DNA of 64,000 nt from Avibacterium sp. 20-132. Its GTDB lineage: Bacteria > Pseudomonadota > Gammaproteobacteria > Enterobacterales > Pasteurellaceae. The stretch is from contig NZ_CP091456.1 of the NCBI RefSeq assembly GCF_023611925.1, positions 1,426,001 to 1,490,000 of the forward strand, given 5' to 3'. The stretch's first letter is position 1; each line of letters opens with the position of its first letter. Shown piece by piece: positions 21,570 to 29,898 of the stretch. The notes under the pieces are model-generated. The model was not told where the DNA came from. It saw nothing but the letters and a program-made list of their open reading frames with translations, and did not search any database. The position numbers were made by a program, and so were the translations under genes.

Positions 21570-22172
21570 ATGTCAGAACAAGAACAACAAGTGGAAAAAA
21601 CAGAAGTAAAACAAGAACAAGTAGAACAGGCGGAGAATGTGCAAGAAACAGCACAACAACAAGAAAATGCTGAAAATCTTGAAGGTGATGCGTTAGAAGA
21701 AGCCATAGCCCGTGTTCAAGAACTTGAAGAGCAACTTGTTGAAACGGCGAAGAAAGAGCAAGATATTCTATTACGTAGCCGTGCAGAAATTGATAATATT
21801 CGCCGTCGTGCCGAACAAGATGTGGAAAAAGCACACAAATTTGCTTTAGAAAAATTTGCCAAAGATTTGCTTGAAACCATTGATAATCTTGAGCGAGCCT
21901 TGGCAACCCCAGTTAGCACGGAAGACGAGAGTTTAAAAGGCGTGTTAGATGGTGTGGAATTAACCTTAAAAGGATTGTTGGCAACAGTAGCACGTTTTGG
22001 CGTAGAAGCGGTTGGGACGGTGGGAGAAACCTTTAATCCCGATTTACACCAAGCCATTTCAATGCAGCCGGCAGAAGGTTTTGAAAGCAATCAAATCACC
22101 ACTGTACTACAAAAAGGCTATTTGCTGAATGGTAGAGTGATTCGCCCTGCAATGGTGATGGTGGCTGCGTAA
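21570..22172 (+). CDS. grpE: nucleotide exchange factor GrpE
   Basis: 200 residues. GrpE releases ADP from DnaK. The first 45 residues are Gln/Glu-rich and probably disordered. A long coiled coil follows (about 45-100: [32 protein letters not shown]), then the DnaK-contacting beta domain with [10 protein letters not shown] and [12 protein letters not shown]. The ATG at 21570 has GGAG six bases upstream and is preferred to the one at 21558. Confidence 0.96.
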   Translation: MSEQEQQVEKTEVKQEQVEQAENVQETAQQQENAENLEGDALEEAIARVQELEEQLVETAKKEQDILLRSRAEIDNIRRRAEQDVEKAHKFALEKFAKDLLETIDNLERALATPVSTEDESLKGVLDGVELTLKGLLATVARFGVEAVGTVGETFNPDLHQAISMQPAEGFESNQITTVLQKGYLLNGRVIRPAMVMVAA

Positions 22173-22199
22173 TCAATCAAATGCAATAAGTCTCATAAA

Positions 22200-22227
22200 A
22201 ATAGGCGAGTGTATCGCCTATTTTTTT
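22200..22227. terminator. bidirectional terminator between grpE and tadA
   Basis: Nine-bp stem AATAGGCGA/TCGCCTATT. T runs follow on both strands (seven T on plus, five on minus), serving the convergent grpE and tadA genes. Confidence 0.85.
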
Positions 22228-22230
22228 GGT

Positions 22231-22800
22231 CTAAATTTGAAGGGAATTTTTTTGCGTCAGCTTTTGCTGCTTTTTCTGTTCACGCCTTTTGCGGAAAAAT
22301 TCGCTAAGTTTTTGGCTACATTCTTCTTGCAGTACACCGCCAGTAATTTCAAGATTGTGATTCATTTTATAATCATCAAAAAAGTGAAAACGCGAACCTA
22401 CTGCCCCTGTTTTTAGATCATAAGCGCCGAATACTAAACGCTTAATTCGGCTATGTAAAATTGCGCCTGCACACATTGTGCAAGGCTCCAGGGTAACGTA
22501 CAGGGTGGTATTGAGTAAGCGGTAGTTTTGTTGCACTTGTCCTGCTTGGCGGAGTGCGACAATTTCTGCGTGGGCGGTGGGATCGTGCTGAAGAATAGAT
22601 AGATTCCAGCCTTCTGCCACAATATTTCCTTCATCATCAACTAACACCGCACCTACAGGAATTTCCCCTAAGGCTTCTGCTTTATCAGCAAGGCTTAGGG
22701 CGTAACGCATCATTTTTTCATCAAAATCTGACCGCACTTTTATTCCCTCAATATTTAATTCGTGTGAAAAATCAGCCACAAATTGGCTGATTGGTAACAT
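22231..22800 (-). CDS. tadA: tRNA-specific adenosine(34) deaminase TadA
   Basis: 189 residues as drawn. It converts A34 to inosine in tRNA-Arg. Zinc and catalytic motifs: DPTAHAEIVALR (His and the proton-shuttle Glu) and LEPCTMCAGAILHSRI (PCxxC). The N-terminus is uncertain: the ATG at 22800 has no ribosome-binding site. A GTG at 22737 (start VRSDFDEKMM, inside an uptake sequence) has GAGGG seven bases upstream and would give the 168-residue length typical of TadA. It faces grpE tail to tail. Confidence 0.9.
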   Translation of the reverse strand: MLPISQFVADFSHELNIEGIKVRSDFDEKMMRYALSLADKAEALGEIPVGAVLVDDEGNIVAEGWNLSILQHDPTAHAEIVALRQAGQVQQNYRLLNTTLYVTLEPCTMCAGAILHSRIKRLVFGAYDLKTGAVGSRFHFFDDYKMNHNLEITGGVLQEECSQKLSEFFRKRREQKKQQKLTQKNSLQI

Positions 22801-22849
22801 AAAGTGCGGTGCTTTTTGTGGAAGTTTTTCATTTTATTATTTTTTATGC

Positions 22850-23701
22850 TTACACCGAGAAAGGATATTTAATCGCAGGGTGAGATTCATAGCCAATAAC
22901 CTTGAAATCCTCCATTGTTACCCAAGTTTCGAGATCTTCAAGGGTTTTGATGTCAGGATTAATTTCTAATTTTGGTAGAGGCAATGGCTCTCGTTTGAGT
23001 TGTACATTTTGCATTAGCTCAAGCTGATCTTCATAAATATGTGCATTGACGATTTTATGATACGCCATTCCTGCTTTTTTCCCAGTAATTTGAGCCATTA
23101 ATGCCAAGAAAGTAAACACTTGAATTTGGTTGAAATTTAACCCTAATGGCACATCGCAAGAACGTTGATAGCTGGTTAAATAAAGGGTATCGCCAAGTAA
23201 AGAAAAGGTGTGGGTGTGCATACAAGGACGCAAACAGCCTAGCTCAATTTCTCCGGGATTGTAAAAGGTGATGATTTCGCCACGATCGTCTAGCCCTTTG
23301 GTTAAATCATTCACCACTTTACGCAATTGGTCGAGGGTTTCACCATTCGGTTTACGCCAAGCACGTCCTTGTACACCATAAACGCGCCCCATATCATCAG
23401 TGCCTTTACGGTGTGGGTTATTCAACCACGCTTGATTTTCATTTGCATTGGCATCCCACGTTTTAGTGCCAAGCTTACGGAAATCAGCGGCGTTGTCATA
23501 GCCACGAATGTAGCCTAAAAATTCTGCAATTGCGGCTTTCCAGTAACTTTTTCGGGTAGTGATTAAAGGAAATTCATTGTCCGCGACATTATAAGTGAGA
23601 TCTGCATTAATCAGGGTTAAACAACGTTTTCCTGTCCGTTCATTTTCTACCCAAGTGCCGTTATCAATAATGTTTTGGCATAAATCTAAATATTGACGCA
23701 T
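22850..23701 (-). CDS. thyA: thymidylate synthase
   Basis: 283 residues. It makes dTMP from dUMP with methylene-tetrahydrofolate. Catalytic Cys is in the [11 protein letters not shown] segment; the dUMP-phosphate and base motif is [31 protein letters not shown] follows. This subtype differs from E. coli ThyA around the active-site Cys but is like the H. influenzae enzyme. It lies 12 bases after lgt; the lgt-thyA pair is conserved in gammaproteobacteria. Confidence 0.96.
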   Translation of the reverse strand: MRQYLDLCQNIIDNGTWVENERTGKRCLTLINADLTYNVADNEFPLITTRKSYWKAAIAEFLGYIRGYDNAADFRKLGTKTWDANANENQAWLNNPHRKGTDDMGRVYGVQGRAWRKPNGETLDQLRKVVNDLTKGLDDRGEIITFYNPGEIELGCLRPCMHTHTFSLLGDTLYLTSYQRSCDVPLGLNFNQIQVFTFLALMAQITGKKAGMAYHKIVNAHIYEDQLELMQNVQLKREPLPLPKLEINPDIKTLEDLETWVTMEDFKVIGYESHPAIKYPFSV

Positions 23702-23713
23702 TATAAATTTCCC

Positions 23714-24514
23714 CTATTTTTTCACCGCACTTTTATAAGCGATCAGCATAATCAATGCCCCCAGCAGAATCATTGGCAATGAGAGAATTTGCCCCATTGA
23801 AATGTGCTGTTGGAAGAATAAGCCAAGCTGTGCATCAGGTTCACGAAAATATTCAATAATGAAACGGAATGTGCCATAACCGACTAAAAATAATCCTGCC
23901 ACTGATCCCGTAGGGCGTGGTTTTTTGATAAACAGATTAAGAATGACAAATAGCACGAGACCCTCTAACACGGCTTCATAAAGTTGTGAAGGGTGGCGAG
24001 GTAAATAACCGCCAGAGGGGAATAACACTGCCCAAGGTACGTCTGTTACACGTCCCCAAAGTTCATCATTGATAAAGTTACCAATTCGCCCCATTCCTAA
24101 ACCAAAAGGAATAAGCGGTGCAACAAAATCTGCCGTTGCCCAAAAGCCACGGTGTTGTAATTTGGCGGTGATAAACATAGCTAAAATCACACCAATTAAT
24201 CCGCCGTGGAAAGACATTCCCCCTTCCCAGACACGAATTAAATACATCGGATCTTGTAAGAAATAATCAAATTGATAGAACAGCACATAACCGATACGCC
24301 CACCTAGGAATACACCAAGAAAGCCGTTAAATAAGAGGTTGTCCACTTGTTCTGTTGTCCAGCCACTATTTGGGCGATTGGCTCGGCGAACTGCAAGCCA
24401 ACGTGCGAAGACAAAACCGATTAAATACATTAATCCGTACCAACGCAAGGCAACAGGACCTAACTGAAAAATCACAGGATCAAAGTGAGGAAAAGGGATA
24501 AAACTAGAATTCAT
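23714..24514 (-). CDS. lgt: prolipoprotein diacylglyceryl transferase
   Basis: 266 residues with about seven membrane segments. It moves diacylglycerol from phosphatidylglycerol to the lipobox Cys of prolipoproteins in the inner membrane. Diagnostic motifs: [19 protein letters not shown] (the essential His region) and the Lgt signature [24 protein letters not shown] lies near the third periplasmic segment. Ten bases follow the upstream TSUP gene, suggesting one operon rppH-TSUP-lgt-thyA. Confidence 0.97.
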   Translation of the reverse strand: MNSSFIPFPHFDPVIFQLGPVALRWYGLMYLIGFVFARWLAVRRANRPNSGWTTEQVDNLLFNGFLGVFLGGRIGYVLFYQFDYFLQDPMYLIRVWEGGMSFHGGLIGVILAMFITAKLQHRGFWATADFVAPLIPFGLGMGRIGNFINDELWGRVTDVPWAVLFPSGGYLPRHPSQLYEAVLEGLVLFVILNLFIKKPRPTGSVAGLFLVGYGTFRFIIEYFREPDAQLGLFFQQHISMGQILSLPMILLGALIMLIAYKSAVKK

Positions 24515-24524
24515 ATATTTCCTT

Positions 24525-25316
24525 TTATTTCATAATCATATTGATAGCAATCACAATCAATAATACAGCAAAATAACGTTTTAGGGTTTTTACAGGCAAT
24601 TTATCCGTGGTGCTTGCCCCTAATTTAGAGGTAAAAAATGACGTTGCAGTAATTGCCACGACAGCGGGTAAATACACATAACCTAATGAATAGCTTGGGA
24701 TATTCGGTTGTCCCCAGCCACCCACGATAAAACTTAGCATTCCAGAGAGACCCAGTAACATTCCACAGAATGCAGATGAACCAATGGCTTTTTTCATCTC
24801 GATCCCACGCGCATTAAGGAATGGCACAATAAAGCCACCACCGCCAATGCCAGCAATGCTAGAGGCAATGCCAATCAAGATACCGCCAATGACAGAAGAA
24901 GTCGTGGTTAATGTTTTTTTCGCTTCTTTTGGTTTAATGGAAAGCAACATTTTCAATGCAAGATACACCACCAAACAGGCGAATAATTTGCTCGAAATGC
25001 TTTTATCTAAATGACCTACAAAAAGCCCTGAAATAAACGTGGTTACCATAATCACAGGCGCTAGCACTTTTACCGCATTCCATACAATATTGCCGAGTTT
25101 TTGATGGCGTTGTGCGGAAGAAAATCCAGTTACCACAATCGTGGCAAAAGAAGTACCTAATGCTGTGGACATCAAAAGCTCACTAGGCACATCAACCATT
25201 GGCAATAAATAAACCAATACCGGGACAATAATCAGTCCGCCTCCAATGCCAAATAAGCCTGCTAAAAAGCCGACCACACAGCCGACAATTAAACAAATAA
25301 GAAAAAAACTCAGCAT
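24525..25316 (-). CDS. TSUP (TauE/SafE) family membrane permease
   Basis: 263 residues, with about eight hydrophobic segments in two similar halves. The repeated Gly-rich signatures [18 protein letters not shown] and [19 protein letters not shown] are the TauE/SafE hallmarks. Family members export or take up sulfur-containing or organic anions; the substrate here is unknown. Its start overlaps the rppH stop, and it comes ahead of lgt and thyA, a gene order I recall from H. influenzae. Confidence 0.9.
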   Translation of the reverse strand: MLSFFLICLIVGCVVGFLAGLFGIGGGLIIVPVLVYLLPMVDVPSELLMSTALGTSFATIVVTGFSSAQRHQKLGNIVWNAVKVLAPVIMVTTFISGLFVGHLDKSISSKLFACLVVYLALKMLLSIKPKEAKKTLTTTSSVIGGILIGIASSIAGIGGGGFIVPFLNARGIEMKKAIGSSAFCGMLLGLSGMLSFIVGGWGQPNIPSYSLGYVYLPAVVAITATSFFTSKLGASTTDKLPVKTLKRYFAVLLIVIAINMIMK

Positions 25317-25933
25317 TATGCTCCCCTTGTTCGATGAAATGAACGCTTATAATATTTGCCTGATGAATATTTTTTGCCAGAATGTTTGTTCGGTGTATTA
25401 GTTGCAGAATGTGTGAGTGAAGTTTTCTGCTCTTGAGGCGCCGCATTTGGCTGATTTTTCGGATTAAACAATACCCCCGCAAATTCTTTCATCGCTTTGC
25501 GGTACACTTCTTTTTTAAAAGGAACAACCTGACGCACAGGATACCAAAAATTCACCCAACGCCAACCATCAAATTCTGGCGATTTGGTGGTTTGCATATT
25601 AATATCTTTTTCGTCCGAGACTAATTGTAATAAGAACCAACGCTGTTTTTGTCCAATGCACATTGGCTTGCTGTCGTAGCGTAATAAGCGTTTAGGAAGT
25701 TTATAGCGAAGCCATTGTTTTGATACATAAAGTAATTTAACATCTTTACGAGTTAAACCCACTTCTTCAAAAAGCTCACGATACATTGCTTGTTCAGGCG
25801 TTTCATTATCATTTATACCGCCTTGTGGAAACTGCCACGAGTTTTGCCCATAGCGTTTCGCCCACAAAACCTGACCTTTACGATTGCAAATGACAATTCC
25901 TACATTCGGACGGTAGCCATCGAAATCGATCAC
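25316..25933 (-). CDS. rppH: RNA pyrophosphohydrolase RppH
   Basis: 205 residues. This Nudix enzyme removes pyrophosphate from 5'-triphosphate mRNA and so starts decay. N-terminus [17 protein letters not shown] and [17 protein letters not shown] lead into the full Nudix box (G-x5-E-x7-REL-xEEVGL) at about residues 38-60. The C-terminal 45 residues are basic and Ser/Thr-rich, longer than in E. coli (176 aa), as seen in Pasteurellaceae. First gene left of the oriC candidate. Confidence 0.95.
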   Translation of the reverse strand: MIDFDGYRPNVGIVICNRKGQVLWAKRYGQNSWQFPQGGINDNETPEQAMYRELFEEVGLTRKDVKLLYVSKQWLRYKLPKRLLRYDSKPMCIGQKQRWFLLQLVSDEKDINMQTTKSPEFDGWRWVNFWYPVRQVVPFKKEVYRKAMKEFAGVLFNPKNQPNAAPQEQKTSLTHSATNTPNKHSGKKYSSGKYYKRSFHRTRGA

Positions 25934-26607
25934 TATCGTTTACCTTCATTTTAACTATTTTAAATTCTGAATTGGTGAATTGTTTCACAAACTTAAGGTT
26001 TTAACAACCGAAAACAAGCATTAAGCCGCTTTTCTATGAGAATTTTACAAATATGAAATCGTTATCATCTGTTAATAAATTGAATAAAAACCACAAGGCT
26101 GTGTATAACCTTGTGAAAAGTGAGGGAGTAATATTAAATTATTTGTGTATAAAGATAACAAAATCCTTATTTCAAAGTAAATTAAAGAAGATCATTGCAT
26201 CTTATTAAGATCTAAAGTTGAGATCCGAGATCGCATTATTTTATTACAATTCTCGCCTAGAAAAAAATCACACTGTATTTTTATCAGGATTTTAACCCCA
26301 TTTCTTCTCTCAAGCTGTGAGTTATTCAGTATTTTTGTGGATAAAATTGTGGTTTTATGCAGAATAGGTGGGAATTAAATAGTAAACTTGGTGTGTCTGT
26401 ATTGGTTTAGAATAATAAAATTATTTAAAATCAAAAAGATAGATAAAAAAGAAGCGTTGTTATATTGTGAATTACAGCGGATAAAAAGAGTGGTTATTAA
26501 TTAATCAAAGACAAAAGTGAGGTGCTTTTCTCTCGTTTTTTTCATAAGACTTGACCTTAACCACCCGTTAAACTTTATACTATGGCAAATTTTCTCTAGG
26601 AACATTT
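25934..26607. other. candidate chromosomal replication origin (oriC-like region)
   Basis: This is the longest gene-free stretch in the window and is strongly AT-rich. Three exact DnaA boxes (TGTGNATAA) occur in the same orientation at 26100-26108, 26144-26152 and 26336-26344, the last being the consensus TGTGGATAA. A one-mismatch box (TGTGAATTA) is at 26466. Four GATC sites fall within 26190-26232, and AT-rich runs lie at 26405-26455. Most genes to the left are on the minus strand and most to the right on the plus strand. mnmG/mioC, the usual oriC neighbours, are not seen. A different DnaA-binding region is possible. Confidence 0.5.
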
Positions 26608-27207
26608 ATGCACCACAATCACGAGCAGGGCTGGCAAAACCAGCGCATTTTAGCCTTTAGCTTTGTTATTATCACCGCTTATATGGTGATTGAATTTTTG
26701 GGCGGCTATTATTTTAATAGCCTAACGTTAATGGCGGATGCAGGCCATATGGCAAATGATAGCCTTTCCTTATTACTGGCTTTTATCGCATTATTTTTCC
26801 CCCATAAAACACAAAAATATTTCGCCCTATTTAATGGAATTTCTTTAATGGTGGTGGCGATTTGGATTTTACTTGAAGCTATTGAACGCTGGAAAAATCC
26901 CTTATTTATAAATGCGTTACCAATGCTAGGTGTGGCAGTTATGGGATTGTTGGTGAATATCATTGTGGCGTGGTTAATGCTGAAAAGCGATCAAGAAAAC
27001 TTAAATATTCGTGCGGCTTATTTACACGTCTTGGCAGATTTATTTGGCTCTGTCATCGCTATTATTACAGGGGTGAGCGCGTGGTTATGGCAAATTCAGT
27101 GGTTAGATATTGTTGCCAGTGCCATTTTAAGTGTGTTCATTTTACGCAGTGGTGGGGGGATAATAAAAGCGGTAATGGTCGGACGGTATTTAGGGCATTC
27201 TCATTAG
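26608..27207 (+). CDS. short cation diffusion facilitator (ZitB/CzcD-like)
   Basis: 199 residues with six hydrophobic segments. MADAGHMANDS and HVLADLFGS are the two metal-site motifs of CDF transporters, which export Zn2+ or related ions by proton antiport. The N-terminus has the usual His-rich start (MHHNHEQG). The protein stops right after the sixth membrane segment and ends HSH, so the cytoplasmic C-terminal dimerisation domain of about 90 residues is missing. It may be a natural short form or a truncation. TTGACC lies upstream with a TTTATA-like -10. Confidence 0.85.
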   Translation: MHHNHEQGWQNQRILAFSFVIITAYMVIEFLGGYYFNSLTLMADAGHMANDSLSLLLAFIALFFPHKTQKYFALFNGISLMVVAIWILLEAIERWKNPLFINALPMLGVAVMGLLVNIIVAWLMLKSDQENLNIRAAYLHVLADLFGSVIAIITGVSAWLWQIQWLDIVASAILSVFILRSGGGIIKAVMVGRYLGHSH

Positions 27208-27232
27208 GCAATATATTGTTAAAGTGGAATAC

Positions 27233-27268
27233 AGTGCGGTGGAAAAATCGAAAAATTTCCACCGCACT
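27233..27268. terminator. hairpin of two opposed uptake sequences
   Basis: Perfect 13-bp stem AGTGCGGTGGAAA/TTTCCACCGCACT with a ten-base loop between the convergent zitB-like gene and ampD. No long T run follows. Nearly the same hairpin recurs at 62745-62782. Confidence 0.65.
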
Positions 27269-27272
27269 TATG

Positions 27273-27827
27273 TTATAGGCAAGTTAAATATTTTTCCCAA
27301 TCAAAATATTGACCCGGATCGATTTTTCTTCCGGGGGAAATATCGCTATGCCCCACAATGCGATCTTTTCCTATTTTGGGATAGTGTTGCATTATGCTTT
27401 GTGTGAGTTTTGTCAGCGTGGCATATTGCTGTTCGGTGAATGGCTGATTGTTACTCCCTTCTAATTCAATGCCAATGGCGAAATCGTTACATTTTTCACG
27501 TCCTTGAAAGCAAGAGACACCTGCGTGCCAAGCGCGATCATTGAAACTGACATATTGCGTTATTTTCCCCTCACGATTAATTAAGCAATGTGCTGAAACG
27601 CGAAGATCTTTAATTTCGTCAAAATAGGGGTGAATAGCAGGATCTAAACGCCCTTGGAAAAACGCATCAATGTAATTTCCACCAAATTGCTCGGGGGGCA
27701 AGCTGATGTAATGAATGACGAGCAAGGAAATATCTTGTGGATCGGGACGTAAATCACAATGGGGAGAAGGACAATGTTTTTGGTTGGCCAACCAGCCTGA
27801 TTGATTAATGGAATATGTTGATTTCAT
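27273..27827 (-). CDS. ampD: 1,6-anhydro-N-acetylmuramyl-L-alanine amidase AmpD
   Basis: 184 residues from the chosen ATG, the E. coli size. AmpD recycles cell-wall fragments by cutting the MurNAc-L-Ala bond in the cytoplasm. Zinc ligands: His in LLVIHYISLPP, His and Asp in VGHSDISPGRKIDPG. CPSPHCDLRPD and GIELEGSNNQPF are family motifs. A longer frame from a GTG at 27896 would add 23 residues that include an uptake sequence and was rejected. It is divergent from pilA, as in Haemophilus. Confidence 0.94.
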   Translation of the reverse strand: MKSTYSINQSGWLANQKHCPSPHCDLRPDPQDISLLVIHYISLPPEQFGGNYIDAFFQGRLDPAIHPYFDEIKDLRVSAHCLINREGKITQYVSFNDRAWHAGVSCFQGREKCNDFAIGIELEGSNNQPFTEQQYATLTKLTQSIMQHYPKIGKDRIVGHSDISPGRKIDPGQYFDWEKYLTCL

Positions 27828-27830
27828 ATA

Positions 27831-27855
27831 TTTTTTGCGATCGTGATCGAGAAAA
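27831..27855 (+). promoter_or_regulatory. putative CRP-S (competence) site upstream of pilA
   Basis: The core TGCGATCGTGATCGAG is flanked by TTTTT and AAAA. It matches the Pasteurellaceae competence element TGCGATC-N2-GATCGCA at 12 of 14 core positions, including the C at position 3 that makes it Sxy-dependent. It lies about 135 bases ahead of pilA, overlapping the ampD upstream region. Confidence 0.5.
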
Positions 27856-27977
27856 AGTGCGGTGCTTTTTGGCTTTATTTTTAATTTGAGCCACACTTAT
27901 TCACAGAGGTTATTGATTATCCATATTTTATCTTAATTTTACGTTAACTTTAATAAAACTTATATAGGAGAGATGTT

Positions 27978-28412
27978 ATGCAAAGATCCAGCGTAATACG
28001 TATTAATAAGAAAGGATTCACCCTTATTGAGCTAATGATTGTTATTGCTATTATTGCAATTTTGGCAACTATTGCAATTCCATCGTATCAAAATTATACC
28101 AAAAAAGCGGCAATTTCCGAATTACTACAAGCTGCCGCCCCCTACAGAGCAGATGTGGAACTATGTATTTATAATACAGGTGAAAAACAACATTGTAATG
28201 CTGGTACAAATGGTATTCAGAATAAATTAGAAAATAAAGGAAAGGTTAAATCAATTGATGTGAAGAGTGGCGTTATAACAGTAACGGGGCAAGGAGCTTT
28301 AGAAGAAATCAGTTATACACTTACTGTTGATGGTGATGTAAGTTCGGGAATTTCTTGGACTGTTGACTGTGGTTCATCAGCAGACTTATTTCCAGCAGGT
28401 TTCTGTCAATAA
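27978..28412 (+). CDS. pilA: type IV pilin major subunit PilA
   Basis: 144 residues. A short positively charged leader ([13 protein letters not shown]) is cut by prepilin peptidase before the methylated Phe of [25 protein letters not shown], the classic N-terminal helix with Glu5. The globular part has Cys pairs ([19 protein letters not shown]) probably forming disulfides. GGAG precedes the start. In Haemophilus, PilA forms pili needed for DNA uptake and twitching. First of a pilA-pilB pair; expression is likely Sxy/CRP-dependent. Confidence 0.93.
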   Translation: MQRSSVIRINKKGFTLIELMIVIAIIAILATIAIPSYQNYTKKAAISELLQAAAPYRADVELCIYNTGEKQHCNAGTNGIQNKLENKGKVKSIDVKSGVITVTGQGALEEISYTLTVDGDVSSGISWTVDCGSSADLFPAGFCQ

Positions 28413-28424
28413 TATTTAAGGCTA

Positions 28425-29849
28425 ATGATGAGTGTTGAAGAACAAATTCGAGAAGAAGAGATTTTAGTTATATCTAATAATGGGGAAGAATTTAGATTAT
28501 CACCAAAGTTATGGCAAAAGAATAAACAAAATAAGGAAATTTTATTACGTTATTTTGCTTGCCCTATTCAAGAAGATTTACAAACGCTATGGCTTGCTAT
28601 TGATGATTTAAAAAATATCTCGGCATGTGAAGTATTTTCCTTTTTAACTGGAAAACTCATTGAGCCTATACTGTTAGACAATGCTCAGCTAAAAGCAATA
28701 TTGCAAAAACTTACGCCACAAGTACAGAATCATAATGTAGAAGATGTATCTAGTTTTTATGTCGTAAATAATGAAGAAATGGAGCAAAATCAAGCAGAGC
28801 TAGATGAGCCGGTCATCAGGCAACTAGATCATCTTTTTGAACTTGCATTACAACACAATGCTTCTGATATTCATCTTGAACCTCAAGTAATGGCGTTACA
28901 AGTTCGTTTTAGAATTGATGGGGTTTTGCAATGTCAACAGGCGTTACCTAAAACCTTAGCAAAGCGGTTAATTTCACGTTTGAAGCTACTGGCGAAATTA
29001 GATATTAGTGAAACGCGTCTACCACAAGATGGACGTTTTCATTTTAAAACTACTTTTTCTGATGTATTAGATTTTCGTTTATCTACTTTACCAACGCATC
29101 AAGGAGAAAAAGCTGTACTCCGATTACAAAAAAATAAGCCAGTAAATTTTGACTTCTCTGAATTAGGTATGACTAGTGTACAGCAGCAAACGTTACAGCA
29201 AGCACTTTCTCAACCCCAAGGTTTGATTTTGGTTACAGGCCCAACAGGGAGCGGAAAAAGTATCACCCTTTATACCGCACTTGAGTGGTTAAATCAGTCA
29301 GAAAAACATATTCTCACCGCAGAAGATCCCATTGAAATCGAGCTACCGGGCATTATCCAAACACAAATTAATCCCCAAATTGGGCTTGACTTTAATCGCC
29401 TATTACGCACTTTTTTAAGGCAAGACCCCGATATCATTATGCTTGGTGAAATTCGTGATGCAGAAAGTGCTTCAATTGCCTTGCGTGCCGCACAAACAGG
29501 GCATTTAGTACTTTCTACATTGCATACGAATGATGCACATTCAGCGATCTCTCGTTTGTTGCAACTTGGTATCCAACAGCACGAAATTGACAATAGTCTA
29601 TTGCTTGTTATTGCACAGCGATTGGTACGAAAGAAATGTCATCATTTGACTAAAGATTGCGATTGCTATCAAGGCTATAAAGGGCGCAGTGGCATTTACC
29701 AATTTTTACAACCGCACTTTTATAATGGGGAACGTTCCTATCAAACGGATTATGCTTCCCTACGAGAAAGTGGATTGGAGAAAGTAAAAGAAGGAATAAC
29801 AGATTTAGCTGAGGTAGAACGAGTATTAGGGAAACGGATGGATAAATAA
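28425..29849 (+). CDS. pilB: type IV pilus assembly ATPase PilB
   Basis: 474 residues; drives pilus extension. After an N-terminal domain (about 1-130), HNASDIHLEPQ, the Walker A GPTGSGKSITLYTAL (about 279-293), Asp box EDPIEIELPG, Walker B DPDIIMLGEIRDAE and His box TGHLVLSTLHTNDA are all intact. A reduced metal-binding Cys cluster is seen (KKCHHLTKDCDCYQGYKGRSG). The first of two adjacent ATGs is used. In Haemophilus pilC and pilD follow; here the operon stops and a sialidase gene faces it 50 bases later. Confidence 0.94.
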   Translation: MMSVEEQIREEEILVISNNGEEFRLSPKLWQKNKQNKEILLRYFACPIQEDLQTLWLAIDDLKNISACEVFSFLTGKLIEPILLDNAQLKAILQKLTPQVQNHNVEDVSSFYVVNNEEMEQNQAELDEPVIRQLDHLFELALQHNASDIHLEPQVMALQVRFRIDGVLQCQQALPKTLAKRLISRLKLLAKLDISETRLPQDGRFHFKTTFSDVLDFRLSTLPTHQGEKAVLRLQKNKPVNFDFSELGMTSVQQQTLQQALSQPQGLILVTGPTGSGKSITLYTALEWLNQSEKHILTAEDPIEIELPGIIQTQINPQIGLDFNRLLRTFLRQDPDIIMLGEIRDAESASIALRAAQTGHLVLSTLHTNDAHSAISRLLQLGIQQHEIDNSLLLVIAQRLVRKKCHHLTKDCDCYQGYKGRSGIYQFLQPHFYNGERSYQTDYASLRESGLEKVKEGITDLAEVERVLGKRMDK

Positions 29850-29884
29850 AAAAAGTGAGAGAAATGATAGCTTTTCTCTCACTT
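29845..29884 (-). terminator. terminator of the sialidase gene
   Basis: Eleven-bp stem AGTGAGAGAAA/TTTCTCTCACT. On the minus strand it is followed by a long T-rich run, 15 bases past the sialidase stop. It may also stop the convergent pilB transcript. Confidence 0.8.
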
Positions 29885-29898
29885 CAGAGGTTAGTCTA

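Noticed and set aside
26608..27207. A frameshift removing the C-terminal domain of the cation exporter
   Set aside because: The sequence after the stop shows no CDF-like continuation in the other frames before the uptake hairpin, so a simple frameshift is not supported.
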